From assembly GCF_011516945.1 (NCBI RefSeq), contig NZ_WOTH01000033.1:1-32505 (forward strand): a DNA stretch of 32,505 nt. Direction: 5' to 3'. Shown here one piece after another: positions 25,601-32,397 of this stretch. Source of the DNA: Acetobacter estunensis (GTDB lineage Bacteria; Pseudomonadota; Alphaproteobacteria; Acetobacterales; Acetobacteraceae). The position numbers and the translations under genes are program-made. Position 1 is the first letter of the stretch. The number at the start of each line of letters is the position of its first letter. The notes beneath the pieces were generated by a model that had not been told where the DNA came from, did no database searches, and saw only the letters and a program-made list of their open reading frames with translations.

Positions 25601-26150
25601 AGACGGCTGCGAAACAGTCACGCAGTTCAGCCTCATTATGACAGACCTGCATGCCGATGCCACCACCGCCTGCCGTGCTCTTGAGCATGACGGGATACCC
25701 GATGCGCCCGGCCTCAGTTACGGCTTCATCCGCCGTGCCGAGAATATCGGAACCCGGCAAAAGCGGCACGTTGTTCTGGCTGGCCAGTTCGCGTGCCGTG
25801 TGCTTGAGGCCGAACGCGCGCATATGCTCCGGGCGCGGCCCCATGAAACGAATACCGCGCTCAGCCAGTTTTTCGGCAAATTCCGCGCGCTCGCTCAGAA
25901 AACCATAACCGGGATGGACTGCCTGCGCCCCCGTGCTGGCACAGGCATCCAGAATGGCGTCCATGTTCAGATAACTGTCCGTCACCGCAGACGGCCCGAT
26001 CAGCACAGCGTCATCAGCTTCCAAAACGGGAGGCGTGAAGCGATCGGCTTCCGAGCACACCGCAACGGATGCGATGTTCATGCGCCGAAGCGTGCGGCTG
26101 ACACGCCGGACGATTTCTCCACGATTGGCGATGAGAACCTTAGTGAACAT
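22611..26150 (-). CDS. urea/guanidine carboxylase (biotin-dependent)
   Basis: This 1179-residue single-chain enzyme has a biotin carboxylase domain at about 1-450 ([36 protein letters not shown]). The carboxyltransferase region of the KipA/KipI (DUF183-like) type follows, with [28 protein letters not shown] in one half and [15 protein letters not shown] in the other. A C-terminal biotinyl domain carries ESMKTEM with biotinylated Lys1143. Enzymes of this design carboxylate urea to allophanate or guanidine to carboxyguanidine using ATP and bicarbonate. The adjacent DUF1989 gene pair points to guanidine as the main substrate; this is inferred from context, not read from the active site. The start has GGAAG upstream. 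No urease genes are present. Confidence 0.92.
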   Translation of the reverse strand: [1179 protein letters not shown]

Positions 26151-26168
26151 GGCGGATCTTCCGGTATG

Positions 26169-26813
26169 TCAGATGGTAGCGGGATCACCGATGACCACGC
26201 GGATTGGCGTGGGCGTGAAACCGTTGCAGGGATTGTTGACCTGTGGGCAATTCGACAGCACCACGAGCGTGTCCATTTCCGCGCGCAGATCGACGAAACC
26301 ACCGGGAGCGGAAAGACCGTCATCAATCACAAGTTCGCCATTCTGCATGATGGGAACATTCATGAAGAAATTGACGTTGTTGACGATATCACGCTTGCTC
26401 ATACCGTATTTTCCCACTTCCAGAAGGAAGTTTTCACGACAGGCATGCATGTATTTCGTCTCATGACCGAAACGTACGGTATTAGATTCACAACTGCACG
26501 CTCCTGCCAGCGTGTCATGTCGCCCGCAGGTATCTTCAACAACGGTCATGAGGACGTTGCCCTCGTTGGAAAACAGACGCCCACCCTTGCCGATATAGGC
26601 AGCCCCCTGATTCACCAGCGTATCCTGCGCACTGTACCGTTCATGATAGGCATGAGCGTTGTAGAACAGGGCGTCCACCGCCTGCTGGCTTTCAAGATCG
26701 ATAATGCGCAGCACCTGTCCCTTGCGGACCACTCCTGACCACGGCACACGAGCCGCTACGACCTGATCGAGAGTGATGGTCGAGAAAACCTTACTGATGT
26801 CATATTCTGGCAT
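26169..26813 (-). CDS. DUF1989 protein, UAAP2-type carboxyguanidine deiminase subunit
   Basis: This 214-residue DUF1989 protein is one of the two urea-carboxylase-associated proteins now known to form carboxyguanidine deiminase (CgdAB), which turns carboxyguanidine into allophanate and ammonia. The motif EDTCGRHDTLAGACSC gives Cys96, His99, Cys106 and Cys108. VDLRAEMDTLVVLSNCPQ matches the family core. Compared with its neighbour it keeps the full set of Cys/His residues, so it is the likelier catalytic subunit. The ATG at 26813 gives the family-like start MPEYDI; upstream in-frame ATGs fall inside the previous gene. It starts 16 bases after the neighbouring stop and ends 18 bases before the carboxylase. 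Confidence 0.88.
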   Translation of the reverse strand: MPEYDISKVFSTITLDQVVAARVPWSGVVRKGQVLRIIDLESQQAVDALFYNAHAYHERYSAQDTLVNQGAAYIGKGGRLFSNEGNVLMTVVEDTCGRHDTLAGACSCESNTVRFGHETKYMHACRENFLLEVGKYGMSKRDIVNNVNFFMNVPIMQNGELVIDDGLSAPGGFVDLRAEMDTLVVLSNCPQVNNPCNGFTPTPIRVVIGDPATI

Positions 26814-26829
26814 GGATCTGGCTTTCGGA

Positions 26830-27633
26830 TCAGACAAAAAGAGGATCGGTGTTTTCGAAACCGCGACGGGCTTCCTCACAAAACGTCCGGCACAGATCAT
26901 CCGGCTTGAAGGGAGGCGCCTGCCAGCGCACGGCATCGATCGGACCGGGCTCGAACGTTTTTTCCGGCGCCAAAGGATGCGGACAGTTCGAGACAGCAAC
27001 GAGAAGATTCATCTCCGCGCGCAGATCGACATGATCACCCGCCCGCACATCGCCTTCAATCCAACGGAAACTGCCATCCACCTGCGTGCTGATATGCGAA
27101 AAAAAGCTGATGCAGGAGGTGACATCATGTTGCGCCATGTCGTGCTTGCCCGCGATCAAGCGCAGATTGTTGCGCGTGTTGCGGAGACCGGCATTGCCAA
27201 AGTTCCGTGCGTTGCTCTGGGGTGTACTCCCCCCCACCAGCGTATCGCTGAATCCGCAGGAATCACCAATGATGGAGGCCAGCACACGTCCCATGTCCGA
27301 GAACAGAACGCGGCCTGTCGTCAGGCAGGTGGTCCATTGCAGCTTGATGGTGTCGCCCGCGTTGTACCGCTCACTGTGATCGTCTGCATTCCAGAGTGCG
27401 ACAGACACACCCTTATTGCCAGACGTGTTAATCAGGCGAAGAGCCTGTCCACGCGGCAGGATCGTGCTCCAGTACCACCCCCCCGGAATGGTTTCGCGAT
27501 GGAGAACGCGACTTTCCGTCATCTCAATGGGTGTAAAGGCTGGACGTGCGCTGCTCTCGGCAAGAAGCGCCTGATCGCGAAGCTGGTTGTAGCGGGCGCG
27601 ATACCACTCGGGAGTCTGTTGGTCGATCTGCAT
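26830..27633 (-). CDS. DUF1989 protein, UAAP1-type carboxyguanidine deiminase subunit
   Basis: This 267-residue DUF1989 protein is the longer partner of the pair, with an N-terminal extension of about 45 residues (MQIDQQTPEWYRARYNQLR). The family core is present: ALRLINTSGNKGVSVALWNADDHSERYN, GRVLFSDMGRVLASIIGDSCG and HVDLRAEMNLLVAVSNCP. At the position where the partner has CGRHDTLAGAC, this one has CGFSDTLVGGS, so a His and a Cys are replaced (Ser129, Gly135). It may therefore be a non-catalytic or differently acting subunit. It is 41 bases after the NikR-like gene and first of the enzyme block. Which cgd letter it carries I cannot say. Confidence 0.87.
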   Translation of the reverse strand: MQIDQQTPEWYRARYNQLRDQALLAESSARPAFTPIEMTESRVLHRETIPGGWYWSTILPRGQALRLINTSGNKGVSVALWNADDHSERYNAGDTIKLQWTTCLTTGRVLFSDMGRVLASIIGDSCGFSDTLVGGSTPQSNARNFGNAGLRNTRNNLRLIAGKHDMAQHDVTSCISFFSHISTQVDGSFRWIEGDVRAGDHVDLRAEMNLLVAVSNCPHPLAPEKTFEPGPIDAVRWQAPPFKPDDLCRTFCEEARRGFENTDPLFV

Positions 27634-27674
27634 GGAACGCTCCTATATTACGGAGTAATTTGAAAACACATTTG

Positions 27675-28154
27675 TCAGCACGGGGTCATGTCGAGGGCAG
27701 GCGCACGCCCCTTCTCATGGACAGGCGGAATCAGGGACGCGATGAGATGAAGTTTTCCCGAAATGACGCCGGACTGCGTCATGAACTGGTCTGCGATTTC
27801 CTGAAGTTTTCTCACCTTTCCCTGCACGAGAAGAACTTCAAGCGTCTGACGACGCACAAGGTTGACGTGCAGGGAACTGATAACCTCAGCCAGATTCTCG
27901 TATTGCAGTTCAGCGAGTTTCTGGGAAAGTCCGGTTGCGGCGTTGTTATAGAAGAGAATGATGACACCCGCCATCAGCTCATCCGCGCTGTCTTTACGCG
28001 ACGCCATGAGCTCCTGATGCAGGATATTCTGGATGGCCTGCGAACGGCTGGCATAGCCCTTCTCCGCCACCATGGCGTCCAGTTCATGCAGGATTCCCGG
28101 CGGCAGCGAAATGCTGACACGGCTGACCTGTTCTTTTGTTTCCCGACTGCTCAT
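27675..28154 (-). CDS. NikR-like ribbon-helix-helix regulator lacking nickel ligands
   Basis: This 159-residue protein has an N-terminal ribbon-helix-helix DNA-binding domain (RVSISLPPGILHELDAMVAEKGYASRSQAI, residues 12-41) and a C-terminal ACT-like domain (about 60-140) matching NikR, including SSLHVNLVRRQTLEVLLVQG. Aligned by eye with E. coli NikR, the four nickel ligands His76, His87, His89 and Cys95 correspond here to Tyr85, His96, Asn98 and Thr104, so only one is kept. It probably senses something other than nickel, for example guanidine, another small molecule or an energy or nitrogen signal. It sits inside the operon between the ABC ATPase and the DUF1989 genes. The ATG at 28154 follows AGGA. 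Confidence 0.82.
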   Translation of the reverse strand: MSSRETKEQVSRVSISLPPGILHELDAMVAEKGYASRSQAIQNILHQELMASRKDSADELMAGVIILFYNNAATGLSQKLAELQYENLAEVISSLHVNLVRRQTLEVLLVQGKVRKLQEIADQFMTQSGVISGKLHLIASLIPPVHEKGRAPALDMTPC

Positions 28155-28165
28155 CACTGCGCGTC

Positions 28166-29080
28166 CTACTCCGCCTTGTCTGTCACGAGGGTGAGGAGCG
28201 GAATGTCGAAATCCTCCCCTCCTTCATTCGTTTCCTCGGTGGTATCACCAAAGGATCGGATGAGCGCCTCCAGATGGGCCTTTGTCGCGAGAAATTCGTC
28301 CGAGGCCATCTGCGCCGCCCTACGTGGGCGTGAAAGCGGCACCTCGATCACCTCCTCCACCCGACCGGGACGGGGCTTGAGCACAAGGATCCGGTCCGCC
28401 AGATAAATGGCCTCGTCCAGATCGTGCGTGATGAAAACAATGGTGATGTCGATCTTGCGCCAGATCTCCATCAGATAGTTCTGCATCTTCAGCCGTGTCT
28501 GAGCATCCAGAGCGCTGAAAGATTCATCCATCAACAGCACGCGGGGGCGTGCCGCCAACGCACGGGCAATGGCCACACGCTGTTGCATCCCGCCTGAAAG
28601 CTGATGCGGGAAAGACGTGGCGAACTGCTCCAACCCCACCAGCTGAAGCCATTGCATGGCCTGACGTCGCGCTTCCACGCGATCCGTGCCGCCCATTTCG
28701 ATGCCGAACATCACGTTGCGGCAAACATCCAGCCATGGAAACAGCGTATATTTCTGAAACACCATGCCACGATCGGGACCGGGGCCATTCACCGGTTTTC
28801 CATCCACGAGAATGCGGCCTGTGGTAGCATCCTCCAGTCCGGCAAGGATACGGATCAAGGTCGATTTGCCACAACCCGAAGGACCGACAACACAGACGAA
28901 TTCGCGCCGGTGAACGCCGAACTCGATATCTTCAAGCGCTACGGTCTTATTGCGCTTCTGGGCAAAGACTTTTCCAACATGATCGATTTCCATCACACAT
29001 TCGCGCTGCCTGATCTGCGCCATGCGTTCGGCGACATCTGGCGGCAACACGCGATAGTCAGGGAGACAATGTTCAGTCAT
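28166..29080 (-). CDS. ABC transporter ATP-binding protein (NitT/TauT-type)
   Basis: This 304-residue ATPase has Walker A GPSGCGKST (66-74), Q-loop Gln109 in GMVFQKYTLFPW, signature LSGGMQQRVAIARAL (161-175), Walker B VLLMDES (181-187) and switch His219. The NtrD/SsuB/TauB relationship is clear. It has about 29 extra N-terminal residues and a C-terminal extension that is acidic. Its start overlaps the permease stop by 4 bases (ATGA), so translation is coupled. With the binding protein and permease it should import the substrate of the enzyme block, guanidine or urea; this is inferred from the operon. Confidence 0.9.
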   Translation of the reverse strand: MTEHCLPDYRVLPPDVAERMAQIRQRECVMEIDHVGKVFAQKRNKTVALEDIEFGVHRREFVCVVGPSGCGKSTLIRILAGLEDATTGRILVDGKPVNGPGPDRGMVFQKYTLFPWLDVCRNVMFGIEMGGTDRVEARRQAMQWLQLVGLEQFATSFPHQLSGGMQQRVAIARALAARPRVLLMDESFSALDAQTRLKMQNYLMEIWRKIDITIVFITHDLDEAIYLADRILVLKPRPGRVEEVIEVPLSRPRRAAQMASDEFLATKAHLEALIRSFGDTTEETNEGGEDFDIPLLTLVTDKAE

Positions 29081-30042
29081 CCGTCACTCTCCCTTTTCCA
29101 TGTGAACAGTCTGCGCGCCAGCAAACCAAGCACCATGTCCGTGCCCAACCCGACAATGCCGATCAGGACCATGGCGGCATACACATTGTCGAAATGCTGG
29201 TAACGTGCCTGCTGGGTGATGAACCAGGTGATACCCGAAGACGTGCCGATCAGTTCCGCCACGATCAGATATGTCCATGCCCAGCCAAGAAGAATACGCT
29301 GATCGCGGTAAAGATCGGGCAGAATGCCCGGTATCACCACACGAAAGAGCAGTTTCAAGCCCTTCGCACCGAGCGTGCGAGACGCTTCGATCAGCGCGAA
29401 ATCCAGCTTGCGGGTGGTGTTGGCAATGACCAGTATCTGCTGAAACAGCGTGCCGATAACGATGATGGCGATCTTGGGCGCATCATAGATACCAAGAATG
29501 GCCACTGCGAGCGCACCGAAGGCGGGGGCCGGCAGATAACGGAAAAAATCCACCGACGGCTCAACAAGACGCGCCACGGCAGGCAAAGCGCCACACAGCA
29601 CTCCGAGTGGCACACCGATCAGTGAAGAGATGACGAACCCCCAGAAAATGATCTGGATGCTGTGCCCAAAGGCTTGCGTGATGGAGTGCTCCGCACCCGT
29701 CGGAGCCGAGGACGTGAAGGCGCGACCAAAGGCCGTCAGCACCTCACCCGGAGAAGGAAGATAGACGGGATTTGTCGCAACCCCCTGTGGAACAGGCAGG
29801 TTTTTTGTCCGCATCTCGCCCACGGCACGACTGAAATCTGCACGATTCATCCGCATGCCGGATTCGAGATAATCTTCGCCGCCGGGATCGGTAATGAGCA
29901 CCTGTGGATGCCACACGAAAGGCAAGTAACTCACAGCACTCCATGCGAGTAAAGGCAGGAGCACCGCCAGAACACCGAATACGCCACGCGCTGTCCGGTC
30001 GGTCCGACCATACAATCTCCAGGAGGCGGAAAAGCCCTGCAT
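29077..30042 (-). CDS. ABC transporter permease (NitT/TauT-type)
   Basis: This 321-residue permease has a first membrane helix at about 21-41 and a long extracytoplasmic loop (about 45-118). The BPD_transp_1 core follows, with helices near 128-150, 172-188, 192-208, 255-270 and 285-305. The EAA motif EASRTLGAKGLKLLFRVVIPGILP lies at about 219-242. The 70-residue loop after the first helix is longer than in simple SsuC/TauC permeases and is seen in some urea/guanidine-associated systems. It overlaps the ATPase by 4 bases and starts 20 bases after the binding-protein stop. Confidence 0.88.
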   Translation of the reverse strand: MQGFSASWRLYGRTDRTARGVFGVLAVLLPLLAWSAVSYLPFVWHPQVLITDPGGEDYLESGMRMNRADFSRAVGEMRTKNLPVPQGVATNPVYLPSPGEVLTAFGRAFTSSAPTGAEHSITQAFGHSIQIIFWGFVISSLIGVPLGVLCGALPAVARLVEPSVDFFRYLPAPAFGALAVAILGIYDAPKIAIIVIGTLFQQILVIANTTRKLDFALIEASRTLGAKGLKLLFRVVIPGILPDLYRDQRILLGWAWTYLIVAELIGTSSGITWFITQQARYQHFDNVYAAMVLIGIVGLGTDMVLGLLARRLFTWKRESDG

Positions 30043-30062
30043 GGCGGTCTCCTGCCTCAGTC

Positions 30063-31046
30063 TTATTTCGCAGATTCTACGAAAGACGGGTCGATGTAAC
30101 TATCCACATTTTGCGAAATCTTATAGACACCATAACGAACATTGAAGGAGTCGGAGACGGCTGTGGAACCATAGAGCGAATCCAGACCGTCCTTCTTTGT
30201 GAAAACCGCCTTATCATCCGCAATCGTCAACAGATGTGTCCCCTTAAGAAAACGCTTGTAAGCATCAGGAGCGATACCCGTTCGGGCCGCCATGATACGC
30301 AAGGCATCGGGCTGTGTCTTCGGATCGTTGATGTAGGCCACGACATGATCCCATACACCGACCAGTCGCTGCCACTGATCCCGATTGTCATGCAGGGACT
30401 GTGGATCCACGACAATCGTGTCGTAGATCAGACCGGGCGCCTCGTGTGACGTGAACACCGGACGCGCGCCGGGCACCATATGCAGGGCCTGCCCGGCATT
30501 GGGCTGCCAAGCCGCCACAGCCGCGACCTCGCCTGAAGCGAGAACCTGCGGTGTTTCATTGGTCTTGGTGTTGACCAGTTTCACATCTTTCTCGCTCATA
30601 CCGGCTTTTTCCAGACCCGTGAGCAGAAGGAGATGATCGACCAGGCCCTCTTCCACCGCGATCGATTTACCCCTGAGGCCCTGCATGTCAGTGATTCCCG
30701 GCTGGGCCACCACCATGTCGTTACCGTCGGAATAGTCGGTGACGAGGATCATCTCGCCTTTATGACCGTTCGCGCCCGTCACCAGAGCGTCGCCATTCGT
30801 GGCCATGACGGCATCCAGCTTGTGCGCGGAGAACGCATCGAGCGAAGCGCTGTAATCGAACCACTGAAAATCGGCATCCACGCCAGCATCTTTCAGCCAC
30901 CCCTTATCGATGGCCACCTGCCATGCCACCCAGCCCGGCCAGTCGCTGTAACCGATCTTCAATGTCGCGGCGGACGCTGAGGCGAGAGTCGCAACAGCGC
31001 AGACGCCAGCAAACAGGACTTTGCGAAGAGACGAGAGCAGGCGCAT
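30063..31046 (-). CDS. ABC transporter periplasmic substrate-binding protein
   Basis: This 327-residue protein has a signal peptide (MRLLSSLRKVLFAGVCAVAT, cleaved near ASA-A at 26/27). The mature fold is of the NMT1/SsuA/TauA type: LKIGYSDWPGWVAWQVAIDKGW, DAFSAHKLDAVMATNGDAL, LRGKSIAVEEG and AAWQPNAGQAL. Tryptophans near the start (DWPGW) and acidic residues suggest a small cationic or polar ligand, in line with guanidine, but I cannot read specificity. GGAG lies 8 bases before the ATG. It is the first gene of the operon, and a perfect inverted repeat lies 11 bases upstream of its start codon. Confidence 0.89.
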   Translation of the reverse strand: MRLLSSLRKVLFAGVCAVATLASASAATLKIGYSDWPGWVAWQVAIDKGWLKDAGVDADFQWFDYSASLDAFSAHKLDAVMATNGDALVTGANGHKGEMILVTDYSDGNDMVVAQPGITDMQGLRGKSIAVEEGLVDHLLLLTGLEKAGMSEKDVKLVNTKTNETPQVLASGEVAAVAAWQPNAGQALHMVPGARPVFTSHEAPGLIYDTIVVDPQSLHDNRDQWQRLVGVWDHVVAYINDPKTQPDALRIMAARTGIAPDAYKRFLKGTHLLTIADDKAVFTKKDGLDSLYGSTAVSDSFNVRYGVYKISQNVDSYIDPSFVESAK

Positions 31047-31057
31047 GGACAGACTCC

Positions 31058-31087
31058 AGTAATACGAATAAGGAAAATCGTATTACT
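31058..31087 (-). promoter_or_regulatory. candidate operator, GTAATA-N16-TATTAC
   Basis: AGTAATACGA and TCGTATTACT are exact inverted copies separated by 10 bases, ending 11 bases upstream of the binding-protein ATG. Read as outer half-sites this is GTAATA-N16-TATTAC, the same 6-16-6 spacing as the E. coli NikR box GTATGA-N16-TCATAC. The NikR-like protein of this operon is the obvious candidate binder. Confidence 0.7.
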
Positions 31088-31088
31088 C

Positions 31089-31117
31089 ATTCTCCGGTGG
31101 AATCCCGATCATTGCAA
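31089..31117 (-). promoter_or_regulatory. candidate sigma-70 promoter of the ABC/guanidine operon
   Basis: On the minus strand TTGCAA (31112-31117) and GAGAAT (31089-31094) are 17 bases apart; each matches four of six consensus bases. The predicted transcription start falls inside the inverted repeat at 31058-31087, so a protein bound there would block initiation. Confidence 0.4.
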
Positions 31118-31225
31118 CATAAAAATGTTTTTATCTCGAAACTAAAATATGTTTTCTCATAACATATTGATATTATTGTTTTATCTGAAGGTGCTGTAGC
31201 TTTGAAATTGAACAATGAATGAGAA

Positions 31226-31256
31226 AATGCACATGACAGTCGTGGTCATGTGCATT
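31226..31256 (-). terminator. 12-base-pair hairpin, probable terminator of the PAP2 gene
   Basis: AATGCACATGAC pairs exactly with GTCATGTGCATT across a 7-base loop. On the minus strand the stem runs into TTTTCTCATT, a weak U-tract. It is about 140 bases past the PAP2 stop. Confidence 0.5.
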
Positions 31257-31395
31257 GGACTCGGTGTGGACTGTCGATAATTTGCTATACTTAAATCAAT
31301 ATGGCTTTCGCTTGAGGGCAACGCAAACACCTACAAGCTTGATAGACGATGCCATGCGGTGAAAAAACTATCATCAGCGGATTGAGAAACGTCCC

Positions 31396-32295
31396 CTATC
31401 TCTCTCCCGATACGACACCCTCACACCCGCCGTTTTTCCCACCCATCTCACCATAATGATGCCTTGGAATATGAAGCGTGGCTTTGATCGCGTGTTTGAT
31501 GGTCTGAGCTTCATCGCGCACACTGAGCAGCATGCTGGCAACGGAAAAACTGCCATAAAAGAAAAGACCATAAAAAACGCCGGGCCTACGCTGTTCAAAA
31601 TCCAGAGTCGCCTGAACAGGGTAAGACCGGATCAGAGGCAAACCCAATTCCACAACAAAAACGCCCAATGCCGAACCCGCCAGCACATCGGTCGGATAAT
31701 GTATACAGAAATAGATCCGGCAAAGATTGACCAGAACGGCAAAGCCTATCAGCACCAGACCAATACGACGCGAAATCAGCCATACAGACAGCACGAGACC
31801 CGCAAGCAAAGCGGCATGATCACTGGGAAACGATCCCCAGCCTGTCAGAGATGTCGGATCCACCGGCAAAGGCAGCACCACATGCACATCCGCATCATGC
31901 AAGAGCCGCACATGACCGCGCACGGCAAGTTGCGCCAACCGGCTCAGAGTGCCGACCAGCATGGAAAAAACGAGTCCATACAAAATAATGCTGCGGTCTG
32001 TCCGAGAGGGATACGCAAACCACAGACCGAACAGGACTGCGACAACAACCGCCACAGTCACACCGTCGGATGTAAACCAGTACAAGAATGCATCAATAAT
32101 ATAAGATCGGTTTGCCAGCGTATTTAAAGCTTCAACAATGGCGTAATCGCCCGATCCCACATGAAACCGGGCCAGAGCCGTCAGAATAAGGAAAAGAACG
32201 CCAGATCCGACCAAAATCGTTTTACGACTCAGCGATTTACCCGGATATTCCATACGCGATTCCAGCCCCAGATATCCAAGTATTTCCTTGAACAT
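31396..32295 (-). CDS. PAP2 superfamily membrane phosphatase
   Basis: This 299-residue protein has six likely membrane helices and the PAP2 active-site motifs: motif 2 GSFPSDHA (residues 155-161, His160) and motif 3 RIYFCIHYPTD (Arg193, His199). Motif 1, normally KX6RP, is present only as R119-X6-R126-G127. PAP2 membrane enzymes dephosphorylate lipids such as undecaprenyl pyrophosphate or lipid A precursors. The ATG at 32295 (MFKEILGY) is preferred; an in-frame TTG at 32364 and an ATG at 32253 are possible. It lies next to an IS5-type element and is AT-richer than the rest of the window. Confidence 0.8.
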   Translation of the reverse strand: MFKEILGYLGLESRMEYPGKSLSRKTILVGSGVLFLILTALARFHVGSGDYAIVEALNTLANRSYIIDAFLYWFTSDGVTVAVVVAVLFGLWFAYPSRTDRSIILYGLVFSMLVGTLSRLAQLAVRGHVRLLHDADVHVVLPLPVDPTSLTGWGSFPSDHAALLAGLVLSVWLISRRIGLVLIGFAVLVNLCRIYFCIHYPTDVLAGSALGVFVVELGLPLIRSYPVQATLDFEQRRPGVFYGLFFYGSFSVASMLLSVRDEAQTIKHAIKATLHIPRHHYGEMGGKNGGCEGVVSGER

Positions 32296-32347
32296 TCCAA
32301 AACCGAAATACTTCTTCTCTTTCTCACACCAAAGCAAACAACAAAAA

Positions 32348-32382
32348 ATGTTATAGTGTGTCAAAGCGCAACATTATAACAT
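32348..32382. repeat. 8-base inverted repeat upstream of the PAP2 gene
   Basis: ATGTTATA and TATAACAT flank 19 bases containing a TTGACA hexamer on the minus strand. It could be an operator of the PAP2 gene. Evidence is limited to the sequence symmetry. Confidence 0.3.
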
Positions 32383-32397
32383 CAACATGCAAGACTA

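Larger units (their letters stand above)
31047..31395. other. intergenic region between PAP2 gene and operon
   Basis: The region of about 350 bases is AT-rich. It holds the operator and promoter of the operon, a short AT dyad (ATAAAAA-TG-TTTTTAT, about 31120-31135) and a strong hairpin at 31226-31256. I see no guanidine-I, -II or -III riboswitch consensus and no reading frame of note. Confidence 0.6.

Noticed and set aside
27646-27660. Second operator ATTAC-GGA-GTAAT between the regulator and DUF1989 genes
   Set aside because: The half-sites face the other way and the spacing is 3, not 16, so it does not match the dyad at 31058-31087; it is probably chance in an AT-richer gap.
31047-31395. 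Guanidine riboswitch in the operon leader
   Set aside because: I looked for the conserved ykkC-type segments and the short ACGR-loop hairpins of guanidine-II/III and saw none; the hairpin at 31226-31256 does not fit.
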